From Candidatus Nealsoniibacteriota bacterium (GTDB taxonomy: Bacteria; Patescibacteriota; Minisyncoccia; Minisyncoccales; MHMH01), in the NCBI GenBank assembly GCA_030700195.1, contig JAUYKD010000015.1:1-16464 (forward strand): DNA of 16,464 bases, given 5' to 3'. Positions 5,124 through 11,067 of this stretch are shown in pieces; within the stretch, counting starts at the first letter, position 1; each line of letters opens with the position of its first letter. The position numbers and the translations under genes were made by a program. Below the pieces are notes generated by a model. It made no database searches, had not been told where the DNA came from, and saw nothing but the letters and a program-made list of their open reading frames with translations.

Positions 5124-5239
5124 CAAGCAAGCTGAAAGCGAGCACAGAGCTGAAATGACTATCTGTAAAGATAGTCATTGAACGCTCAAACGAGCTAAAA
5201 GCGAGTGCAGAGCCAAGATGAGGTTTACCTCATCGCCGC
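5121..5239 (+). repeat. Two degenerate hairpin repeat units, 63-bp period
   Basis: A 38-bp head at 5121-5158 recurs at 5184-5221 with about 30 of 38 positions identical (GCTCAA, AGCGAG and CAGAGC kept). Each head runs into a hairpin with its own stem: AATGACTATCT/AGATAGTCATT (5154-5164 with 5169-5179, loop GTAA), and GATGAGGT/ACCTCATC (5217-5224 with 5227-5234). Only the ATGA...TCAT ends are shared. The first head starts inside the last bases of tRNA-Gly. No gene is present in this gap. Confidence 0.75.
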
Positions 5240-5268
5240 TTGACAGATTCCGATAAATGGACTAATAT
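5240..5268 (+). promoter_or_regulatory. Sigma70-type promoter of the 3D-domain gene
   Basis: Perfect TTGACA at 5240-5245, a 17-nt spacer, and TAATAT at 5263-5268. The start point would be near 5275, leaving a leader of about 23 nt that consists almost entirely of the hairpin at 5276-5290. Confidence 0.75.
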
Positions 5269-5275
5269 AGCATAT

Positions 5276-5294
5276 ACCCCTTAAAGGGGTTTTT
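5276..5294 (+). promoter_or_regulatory. 5'-end hairpin that includes the likely ribosome-binding site
   Basis: ACCCC (5276-5280) pairs with GGGGT (5286-5290), loop TTAAA, followed by TTTT and the ATG at 5298. The AAAGGGG arm is the only SD-like sequence before the start. The hairpin also has the form of a very short intrinsic terminator. It could therefore hide the SD, protect the 5' end, or attenuate transcription. Confidence 0.5.
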
Positions 5295-5297
5295 AAA

Positions 5298-5756
5298 ATG
5301 GTTAAATTACTTATTATCGGCTCAATTCTAATAATAACTGCTGTTTTAGCTTCTTCTCCTGAAACAGAAAAAGTATCTCCGGAACAATATATTTCCGGGC
5401 CTTTGACTTTACATGGCAATAGCTTGCTTCCGACTTCTCCTCTGCCCTATCCAAAAGTAATGCAGACGATAAACGTTGTGGCCACCGCCTACTCTTCCAC
5501 TCCCGAACAGACAGACGAAGACCCCTTTATTACGGCTGCTGGGACATTTGTCAGAGACGGCATCATCGCCAACAACTATCTGCCTTTCGGTACAAAAGTA
5601 AGAATACCTGAAATTTACGGGGACAAAATATTCGTGGTGGAAGATAGAATGAGCTGGAAGAAAAGCAATTATCACATTGATATATGGTTTCCCTCTTATC
5701 TGGAGGCAAAAGAATTCGGAGCTAAAAGAACTTACGTTGAAATTCTAGAAAGTTAA
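5298..5756 (+). CDS. Secreted 3D-domain protein (cell-wall hydrolase-like)
   Basis: An N-terminal hydrophobic segment (about 3-18, LLIIGSILIITAVLA) should export or anchor the protein. Residues about 58-150 resemble the 3D domain, a double-psi beta-barrel related to MltA-type murein transglycosylases: VVATAYSSTPEQTDEDPF, AAGTFVRDG, LPFGTKVRIPEIYGDKIFVVEDRM and NYHIDIWF. Acidic residues D116 and D128 (in EDRM and HIDIW) are the best candidates for the conserved aspartates. By family it would act on peptidoglycan outside the membrane. It has its own promoter and 5' hairpin, stands alone between tRNA genes, and ends 22 nt before the terminator shared with the opposite strand. Confidence 0.8.
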   Translation: MVKLLIIGSILIITAVLASSPETEKVSPEQYISGPLTLHGNSLLPTSPLPYPKVMQTINVVATAYSSTPEQTDEDPFITAAGTFVRDGIIANNYLPFGTKVRIPEIYGDKIFVVEDRMSWKKSNYHIDIWFPSYLEAKEFGAKRTYVEILES

Positions 5757-5778
5757 ATGATATTTTCGGGCCTATAAT

Positions 5779-5809
5779 AAAATGAGCGAGGATTAACCTC
5801 GCTTATTTT
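5779..5809. terminator. Bidirectional terminator between converging units
   Basis: AAAATGAGCGAGG (5779-5791) pairs with CCTCGCTTATTTT (5797-5809) around ATTAA, with one G-T pair. T-runs occur on both strands at the base. It can end the 3D-domain gene on + and the long tRNA-Ser to tRNA-Leu unit on -. Confidence 0.85.
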
Positions 5810-5815
5810 ATTTAG

Positions 5816-5898
5816 TGCTCGGGGTGGGATTCGAACCCACAAGGCCCTAAGGCCGCAACATTTTAAGTGTTGTGCGTAAACCGTTCCGCCACCCGAGC
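5816..5898 (-). tRNA. tRNA-Leu(UAA)
   Basis: Reverse strand: acceptor GCTCGGG/CCCGAGC, anticodon stem CAACA/TGTTG around CTTAAAA (anticodon TAA), long variable arm CGGCCTTAGGGCCTT, T arm GTGGG-TTCGAAT-CCCAC, discriminator A, no CCA. It is the last gene before the terminator at 5779-5809. Confidence 0.94.
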
Positions 5899-5917
5899 AT
5901 GAAATAAAAATACTATG

Positions 5918-5989
5918 AGGCCAGGATGGGAATTGCACCCATGTATATTGGTTTTGCAGACCAATGCCTTACTGCTTGGCTACCTGGCC
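5918..5989 (-). tRNA. tRNA-Cys(GCA)
   Basis: Reverse strand: acceptor GGCCAGG/CCTGGCC, D arm GCC...GGC, anticodon stem TTGGT/ACCAA around CTGCAAA (anticodon GCA), discriminator U as usual for tRNA-Cys. The T loop is TGCAATT, with G in place of U55. It begins 7 nt after the stop of the DHH gene, so it is probably part of that transcript. Confidence 0.92.
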
Positions 5990-5996
5990 AGTCGTT

Positions 5997-6971
5997 CTAT
6001 TGTATCAAATTTAGCACTTTTTTCAAGACGTCTTCAATCGTACCCTCTTGACTAAAACCAGCTGCATAAGCATGGCCTCCGCCATTAAGAGATTTTACCA
6101 ACTCTGCCACATTTATTCCTCCTTGAGGCTCTGACCTTAAGCTTCCCTTAACCTTGCCTTTTTCATATTCAATCAGTAATAATCCTAAATTTACCAAAGA
6201 TGTAGCGGAAATGATATTGGTTATACCGTCAAAATCAAACAAGTTGACGTTAAATTTCTTCAACTCGTCCATCTTCAACCAAGAATAGGCCAAACCGGTT
6301 CTTTTGTCGATTTTTGTCCGGGATAAAATTTTGCCCCAGGTTCTAGAAAGGTTTAAAGGCTTATTGAAATCAAGGGTATTTCTGGCAATCTTATCCAGAG
6401 AAGCTCCTTTTGAAATAAGTTCTGAAACAATGTTTAATGTTTTAGCGCTGGTTGAAACATGACAAAATCCTCCACTATCAGAAAACATCCCGCTTAAAAG
6501 CAAACTGGCGATATCTTTATTAATATCTATATTTTCATGCTTAATCCAATAATAGATAATCTCCGAAGTTGAGGAAATTTTCGGATCCAAAATCTTAATA
6601 TCTCCCCTTTGGTCGCTTTCTAAATGATGATCAATGGTTATGATGCGCAGGCCTTGTTTTGACAAAACATGCTCTGGCAATTTTAACCTTTTAAAATCTC
6701 CGTAATCCAGACAAAATATGAGATCGGGTTCAAAAGACCCGATTTCTGTTTTAATATCAGAGAAGCCGGGCAAAAAACTTAATGTTTCTGCCGGTTTATC
6801 GGGTAGATAAGGAAGAGTTTGAAAATTTCTATTTTTAAAAACGTAATTTAAAGTAAGGGCTGAAGCCACTGCGTCAGGGTCCGGGTTTTGATGAGAAGCG
6901 ATTAATATATTTTTGGCTCCGGCCAGCATCTCGTTCATCCTATTGAATTGTAGAGTAAATGAATTAATCAT
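5997..6971 (-). CDS. DHH/DHHA1 phosphoesterase, NrnA-like
   Basis: Probably a nanoRNase or pAp phosphatase of the NrnA group, which degrades 2-5 nt RNAs and 3'-phosphoadenosine 5'-phosphate; which substrate it prefers is not shown. The metal-binding motifs are complete: H27-QNPDPDA with D31 and D33, D89 in CLDYGD, the DHH triad 114-116 in ITIDHHLESD, and D165 in FSDSGGF. The DHHA1 domain has GGINVAELVKSLNGGGHAYAAGF at 284-306. The length of 324 aa is normal. Its ATG overlaps the end of rbfA by 8 nt (ATGATTAA), so translation is probably coupled. It is the last protein gene of the infB unit and is followed 7 nt later by tRNA-Cys. Confidence 0.92.
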   Translation of the reverse strand: MINSFTLQFNRMNEMLAGAKNILIASHQNPDPDAVASALTLNYVFKNRNFQTLPYLPDKPAETLSFLPGFSDIKTEIGSFEPDLIFCLDYGDFKRLKLPEHVLSKQGLRIITIDHHLESDQRGDIKILDPKISSTSEIIYYWIKHENIDINKDIASLLLSGMFSDSGGFCHVSTSAKTLNIVSELISKGASLDKIARNTLDFNKPLNLSRTWGKILSRTKIDKRTGLAYSWLKMDELKKFNVNLFDFDGITNIISATSLVNLGLLLIEYEKGKVKGSLRSEPQGGINVAELVKSLNGGGHAYAAGFSQEGTIEDVLKKVLNLIQ

Positions 6972-7302
6972 TTTTTTGAATTTTATCCAATAATTCTTCT
7001 ACCCGGCCGGCCTCTATTGTTTGTTCTTCTTTAATAAAGATAATTTTAGGGATCGGCCTCATATTCAAACGCTTATTTAACTGCTGTTGGATACCGTAAA
7101 TATTACGATTCAAACCCTGCAAAACCAACTTACTTTGCTCTTCGGGCAAGACTGAAATATAAACCCTAACCTGAATTAAATTTGGAGCTGTTTCAACTCT
7201 GGTGACTGTCGTTAAAACGTCTTTTGGCAAATCAAGCTGCTTAAAGATAATCCGGCTTAGTTCTTTTTTAAGTAATTGATTAACCCTTTGGATTCTTTCC
7301 AT
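6964..7302 (-). CDS. rbfA: Ribosome-binding factor A
   Basis: Small KH-fold factor that binds the 30S subunit and helps mature the 5' end of 16S rRNA. The sequence opens MERIQRVNQLLKKELSRII, continues with LTTVTRVETAPNLIQVRVYISVLPEE, and ends in the usual MRPIPKIIFIKEEQ and EELLDKI. At 112 aa it is of ordinary length. The order infB-rbfA-DHH phosphoesterase is a common bacterial arrangement and supports the call. The ATG is 1 nt after the infB stop. Confidence 0.95.
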   Translation of the reverse strand: MERIQRVNQLLKKELSRIIFKQLDLPKDVLTTVTRVETAPNLIQVRVYISVLPEEQSKLVLQGLNRNIYGIQQQLNKRLNMRPIPKIIFIKEEQTIEAGRVEELLDKIQKND

Positions 7303-7303
7303 G

Positions 7304-8803
7304 TTAAAGGTCTTTCTTTACTTTCTCTTCCGTATAAAATTGAAGGACGTCTCCTTCTTCAATTTTAACGTTCCCTTCATAAAGTATGCCGCACTCTTCT
7401 CCTTTGCCGGCTTTCTCAATATCTTTTTTGTTCTTCTGGAGATTTATAATTCTACCTTTGCCTAAAAGCTCATCTTTCCTTAAAACTTCAAGACTGAGTC
7501 CTTTTTTAATTTCCCCTTCCGTTATTTTCCCACCGACAATCTGCCGGTTTTTATCTGTTAAAAAAATAACCAGGACTTTCAACTTTCCCAGCTCAATCCT
7601 TACTTTTTCGGCCGCCATTCTTTTTTCCATCATTTGCCTGACTTCTTGGGCCAATTCATAAATAATGTCAAAAGTCATTATTTTAATATTCTCTCTTTCG
7701 GCCAGATCTTTAGCTATGGGATTTATTTTGACCCTAAAGCCAAGTATTCTGGCTTTGCTGTCTTTGACCAATTTAATATCGTTCTCTTGTATCTCCCCCA
7801 CTTCGCTTTTAATAATCCTTAAAACAACTTTGTCTTGGGGCAAGTTCTTAAAAATTTCCGCCATGGCTTCCAGAGAACCCTGGACATCCGCTTTTAAAAT
7901 TATATTTAGAACTCTTTTGTCTTCTCCAATAACAAAAACTTCTCCGCCCTCAATTTTCTTTTCCTTTTTTTCAATATATTTCTGAGCGGACTCAACATCA
8001 GGATAAACCTCAAACTTTTCTCCCACTTGCGGCGTCTTTTCAAGGCCGATGATTATACAGGGCATGGAAGGAAACGCTTTATCCAGCAATTCTCCTTGGA
8101 AATTCTCCAAAATCTTTACTTTACCGAAAGTTGAACGCGTCCCTATAATGTCTCCCTTTTTTAAAATGCCGTCTCTCAAAAGCAAAGTGGCTGTCGGCCC
8201 CCTTTGCTTATCCAAATACCCCTCTATGACTACGCCTTCTCCGGGTTTTTGTACATTACCCTTTAAATCCTCCATTTCTGCCACCAGCAATATCAGCTCC
8301 AACAGCTCGCTGATGCCTTTTTTTTCTTTAGCCGAAGTCAGCGCCACCGGAACTTTACCCCCCATTGATTCAACTAAAACGTCATTCTTAAATAAATCTC
8401 TTTTAACTTTTTCCGGGTCGGCTGACGGCTTGTCTATCTTATTTATGGCCACAATTATGGGAATGCCCGTCTTTTTAATATGAAGAATCGCCTCTTTTGT
8501 CTGGGGCTTTATACTTTCATCCGCCGCCACGACCAAAATAGCAATATCAGCCACCTTAGCTCCCCTTGACCTCATAGCCGTGAAAGCCTCGTGGCCGGGC
8601 GTATCAATGAAAGTTATTTTCTTGCCCTTCTCCTCTACCTCATAAGCTCCAATATGCTGTGTTATGCCGCCTGACTCTTTTTCGGTTATTTTAAGGTCTT
8701 TTATGGCTTCTAGGAGAGAGGATTTGCCGTGGTCAACATGGCCTAAAACAACCACGATAGGCGGTCTTGATTGAGAATCTTTTTCTGGTTTTTCTTTTTT
8801 CAT
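7304..8803 (-). CDS. infB: Translation initiation factor IF-2, short form
   Basis: GTPase that places fMet-tRNA on the 30S subunit and promotes joining of the 50S. G1 GHVDHGKS (21-28), G2 around GGITQHIG (45-52), G3 DTPGH with the catalytic His71, G4 NKID (121-124) and G5 SAK (157-159) are all intact, followed by domains II, III and IV (VVIEGYLDKQRGPTATLLLRDG; LNIILKADVQGSLEAM; and the C-terminal KIEEGDVLQF). At 499 aa it lacks almost all the long N-terminal region of E. coli IF2 (890 aa); only about 15 residues precede the G domain. It begins 1 nt after the DUF4446 stop and has no strong SD, so it depends on coupling or SD-less initiation. Confidence 0.97.
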   Translation of the reverse strand: MKKEKPEKDSQSRPPIVVVLGHVDHGKSSLLEAIKDLKITEKESGGITQHIGAYEVEEKGKKITFIDTPGHEAFTAMRSRGAKVADIAILVVAADESIKPQTKEAILHIKKTGIPIIVAINKIDKPSADPEKVKRDLFKNDVLVESMGGKVPVALTSAKEKKGISELLELILLVAEMEDLKGNVQKPGEGVVIEGYLDKQRGPTATLLLRDGILKKGDIIGTRSTFGKVKILENFQGELLDKAFPSMPCIIIGLEKTPQVGEKFEVYPDVESAQKYIEKKEKKIEGGEVFVIGEDKRVLNIILKADVQGSLEAMAEIFKNLPQDKVVLRIIKSEVGEIQENDIKLVKDSKARILGFRVKINPIAKDLAERENIKIMTFDIIYELAQEVRQMMEKRMAAEKVRIELGKLKVLVIFLTDKNRQIVGGKITEGEIKKGLSLEVLRKDELLGKGRIINLQKNKKDIEKAGKGEECGILYEGNVKIEEGDVLQFYTEEKVKKDL

Positions 8804-8804
8804 A

Positions 8805-9161
8805 TTATTGCATCGCCTTCTTTAAGGCTTCTAATTCATCCTTCGCTAAAGAATAAGAGGAAGAACCCCTGCTAATTTGCTTGATATACACTCTATTAGC
8901 CTCCCGACCGTAGTGAGACGTCATAACAAAACCGTTGTTATCCGCATCCAGCACGGCCATGGAAAAGCTTTGGTCCCCGCCTATTTCTTTAAACGGATTG
9001 AACCTAACTATACCCACTTTTTGCAGGTTCTTTTTATTCTCTCTTTTTAATTCTTCCAGAACTTGAGAATTCTTATCCGTCTTTTCTTCCAGCTTTTTCA
9101 AAATAGACAAAACTTCTTTCAAGCTCTCCGGCTCTTTTTTAGTTTTTTTGGAAAAAAACAT
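8805..9161 (-). CDS. DUF4446-family protein
   Basis: Residues 49-118 carry the DUF4446 pattern: VGIVRFNPFKEIGGDQSFSM, DADNNGFVMTSHYGREANRVY and a Ser-rich SRGSSSYSLAKDE. Function is unknown in the family. Residues about 10-45 are a charged coiled-coil (LKEVLSILKKLEEKTDKNS onwards). Family members that I know often begin with a membrane helix; none is visible here, so it is likely cytoplasmic. Its ATG is only 2 nt after the discriminator of tRNA-Ser, leaving no room for an SD. It is the first protein gene of the unit with infB. Confidence 0.85.
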   Translation of the reverse strand: MFFSKKTKKEPESLKEVLSILKKLEEKTDKNSQVLEELKRENKKNLQKVGIVRFNPFKEIGGDQSFSMAVLDADNNGFVMTSHYGREANRVYIKQISRGSSSYSLAKDELEALKKAMQ

Positions 9162-9163
9162 AG

Positions 9164-9245
9164 AGGAGGGTGCAGGACTCGAACCTGCAAGGGCTTTCGC
9201 CCACTGGTTTTCGAAACCAGCGCATTACCATTCTGCCAACCCTCC
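9164..9245 (-). tRNA. tRNA-Ser(CGA)
   Basis: Reverse strand, class II: acceptor GGAGGGT/ACCCTCC, anticodon stem CTGGT/ACCAG around TTCGAAA (anticodon CGA), variable stem GGGC-GAAA-GCCC, T arm TGCAG-GTTCGAG-TCCTGCA region with normal TTCGAGT loop. The discriminator reads U where tRNA-Ser usually has G. No CCA is encoded: the next bases are CT and then the ATG of DUF4446. Confidence 0.9.
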
Positions 9246-9260
9246 GAGAATTAACTTATA

Positions 9261-9289
9261 TTTATATCATTTTACTCTCAAAATGTCAA
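9261..9289 (-). promoter_or_regulatory. Consensus promoter of the tRNA-Ser/infB unit
   Basis: On the reverse strand TTGACA (9289-9284), a 17-nt spacer, and TATAAA (9266-9261). Transcription would start near 9254, about 9 nt before tRNA-Ser. No other clear promoter is visible down to the terminator at 5779-5809. Confidence 0.8.
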
Positions 9290-9317
9290 AAAGACAATAA
9301 AAAAAGAGCTCATAAAT

Positions 9318-9343
9318 AAAAAGTCGGACATCGCATGTCCAAC
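9318..9343 (-). terminator. Intrinsic terminator of the envelope-protein cluster
   Basis: On the reverse strand a 9-bp stem, GTTGGACAT/ATGTCCGAC with one T-G pair, loop GCG, followed by TTTTT. It lies about 72 bp after the last gene of the cluster and just before the promoter of the tRNA-Ser unit. Confidence 0.8.
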
Positions 9344-9363
9344 TATCCATAACGGATCTTTTC

Positions 9364-9383
9364 CCTGCCTGCCAGCAGGCAGG
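9364..9383. repeat. CCTGCCTGC palindrome, copy 1
   Basis: CCTGCCTGC (9364-9372) and GCAGGCAGG (9375-9383) around CA, followed by TTTGGCGGCAAAT. A related copy lies at 14629-14648, and the tail TTTGGCGGCAAAT occurs again alone near 13505-13516. It lies in the 168-nt gap that otherwise holds only the terminator and the tRNA promoter. Confidence 0.8.
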
Positions 9384-9414
9384 TTTGGCGGCAAATAGTA
9401 ATAAAATAATCTTG

Positions 9415-10347
9415 TTATTTTTCTAGCAATTCCGGAATTTCGTCTAGAACAGACGGCCTCTTAACATCCCTGAGTTTTGACAAAGGTTTTCCGAGCCTTT
9501 TTTCTTCTCCAATCTGTTTTTCCCATTTCAAATTCCACAAATAGAGTTCTGCGGTAAACATTTGTTCAAGGTATATAGAATAACTCCAGCCAAAAGCGAT
9601 GTAGATAATTACCGTTGTCCAAACCCAAACTGGAAATATCAATTCAAATTCATCGGCAATGTAAAATAATATTCCGGGCGGGAGAAAAATGATTATTTCC
9701 GCCACCCAAGTCAAAACGAATCCAGTTACGAATTCCGAAAGATGGGCTTTAAAAACCGCTATTCCCTTTTTAATGGCCTTGCCAAAACTGAGATTTTCCC
9801 AAGCGATGGCGGGAAGAATAAGGAATATAATCATTCTGACCCCCTTTTCTATTCCTTTGAAAAAAGTACGGGATAAAGAAAAACTTCCATAGCCGGCCAA
9901 GGTTTTAGCGGCGTTTTCTGCCGTAAAAGACCTCCCACTTCTTTCTTTTGCTTTTGAGAATATAGCTTGAATGATAAACAAGATAAACCAAATAATTGTC
10001 CAAATAATAACTATGGGAAGGATTTTAAATACATTATGGGTTAAAGTGTGCGCGAATGACTTTTTTAAGCTCATTTTATGTCCCGATTCTAACTGCTCGA
10101 TTAGTTCCAAAAGCATCGAACAGGAAAAAGCTAACAAAAAGGCGAAAATAAAAACTATTCCAAAAACAAACAGGTAAACTAGGCCGGTGGAAAGCGCTTC
10201 CCAATTAAAACCATATTCTAAATAAAGAATAATGGGAGCATAAATCAGCCAGGTAATAAGCAGGGGTATTAAGAATTTTGGATGATGATTAAATACACGA
10301 ATGGAATCCTTTATGAGATCCCAGCCGTTTTTGATTCCTTTAAACAT
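9415..10347 (-). CDS. Polytopic membrane protein, 310 aa, unknown function
   Basis: About six membrane segments are visible: roughly 25-46, 55-85, 105-130, 170-187, 205-230 and 238-260. Between them the segment LPAIAWENLSFGKAIKKGIAVFKAH resembles the repeated pattern of DUF6159-like or glycerophosphodiesterase-membrane-domain proteins (proline-terminated helix, then an amphipathic E-N-x-x-F-x-x-A-I-K-K-G stretch). That assignment is tentative. The C-terminus (about 285-310) is cytoplasmic and charged. No catalytic motif is seen. It is the last gene of the - strand cluster, 30 bp after the 197-aa protein, and may support its surface neighbours. Confidence 0.8.
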   Translation of the reverse strand: MFKGIKNGWDLIKDSIRVFNHHPKFLIPLLITWLIYAPIILYLEYGFNWEALSTGLVYLFVFGIVFIFAFLLAFSCSMLLELIEQLESGHKMSLKKSFAHTLTHNVFKILPIVIIWTIIWFILFIIQAIFSKAKERSGRSFTAENAAKTLAGYGSFSLSRTFFKGIEKGVRMIIFLILPAIAWENLSFGKAIKKGIAVFKAHLSEFVTGFVLTWVAEIIIFLPPGILFYIADEFELIFPVWVWTTVIIYIAFGWSYSIYLEQMFTAELYLWNLKWEKQIGEEKRLGKPLSKLRDVKRPSVLDEIPELLEK

Positions 10348-10377
10348 AATATTTATGTGATTTTACGAAATATAATA

Positions 10378-10971
10378 TTACTCTAAAAACTGAAAAGTAG
10401 AGAGTATCTGGTCGAAATTTTTTTCAGCAGAAAGATAGTTTTCTGGATTATATCTCAGTAAGAAAAAAACTCGTCTGGGAAAAGGATTTTCGCTATCGAC
10501 TTCAGCTTGCCATTGATAATTATTCTGAATAAATCCCACATCTTTCTTTAACGTCTTGGTAGCTTGTTTTCCTGATATTTCTACTAATTCGCATTCCGGA
10601 GGACAACAAAATGCATTAAGGCCCGGAATTCCTTCGCACTCATAGGAAAGACCTTGTTCATAAGAAACAATAAGTTGAGCCCCGGATTCGATAATTTCTT
10701 CTTCTTGCCCCCTGCTTTCTACTAATCGTTTTTCTATTTTCCCTGGGCCTTCAAATGTTATTTTTAAGAAACCCCTTTCTTCCCATAAATTTTGCTCTCC
10801 GGTGATTTCCCAAGCTGAAGGATATTTTATTTCAAATCCGTCTTCCTCGTTCCTATAAGTCTCCCAATTGGCGGCTTCGTCTTTAACGAAATACTGCCAA
10901 GCGAAAAATCCTCCGGCGATCAGAATAGTGAGAATAATGGGAATCCAAATTTTAGAAAAAGCTTGGTTCAT
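10378..10971 (-). CDS. Membrane-anchored PsbP-like protein (paralog A)
   Basis: N-terminal anchor: MNQAFSKIWI then IILTILIAGGFFAWQYF (about 10-28), with no lipobox Cys. The outer domain has the PsbP-related pattern: WETYRNEEDGFEIKYPSAWEI at 36-56, a beta-rich middle, and the closing FDQILSTFQFLE. Four Cys at about 110-124 (ECEGIPGLNAFCCPPECE) could form disulfides outside the cell. PsbP-like folds of this kind occur in many bacteria with no fixed function; ligand binding is only a guess. TATAAT stands 12 nt upstream of the ATG (plus strand 10984-10989), so the leader would be about 5 nt. Confidence 0.78.
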   Translation of the reverse strand: MNQAFSKIWIPIILTILIAGGFFAWQYFVKDEAANWETYRNEEDGFEIKYPSAWEITGEQNLWEERGFLKITFEGPGKIEKRLVESRGQEEEIIESGAQLIVSYEQGLSYECEGIPGLNAFCCPPECELVEISGKQATKTLKKDVGFIQNNYQWQAEVDSENPFPRRVFFLLRYNPENYLSAEKNFDQILSTFQFLE

Positions 10972-11067
10972 AAGTCTTATTTTATTATACTTACTCCAAA
11001 AAAGATTTCTTCAGCAATGTTAAGGGGAGAATAGTCCCTCTAATAAGAAACGGAAAATGTAGCGGTT

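Noticed and set aside
5154..5179. Terminator after tRNA-Gly
   Set aside because: The 11-bp stem with GTAA loop is strong, but it is followed by GAACGC and not by T residues.
8049..8483. 144-aa open frame opposite infB
   Set aside because: It is antisense to the IF2 G domain and adjoining region, with Ser/Pro/Phe-rich shadow composition.
9063..9254. Small + strand frame over tRNA-Ser and the DUF4446 start
   Set aside because: It is the reverse complement of a clear tRNA and coding region.
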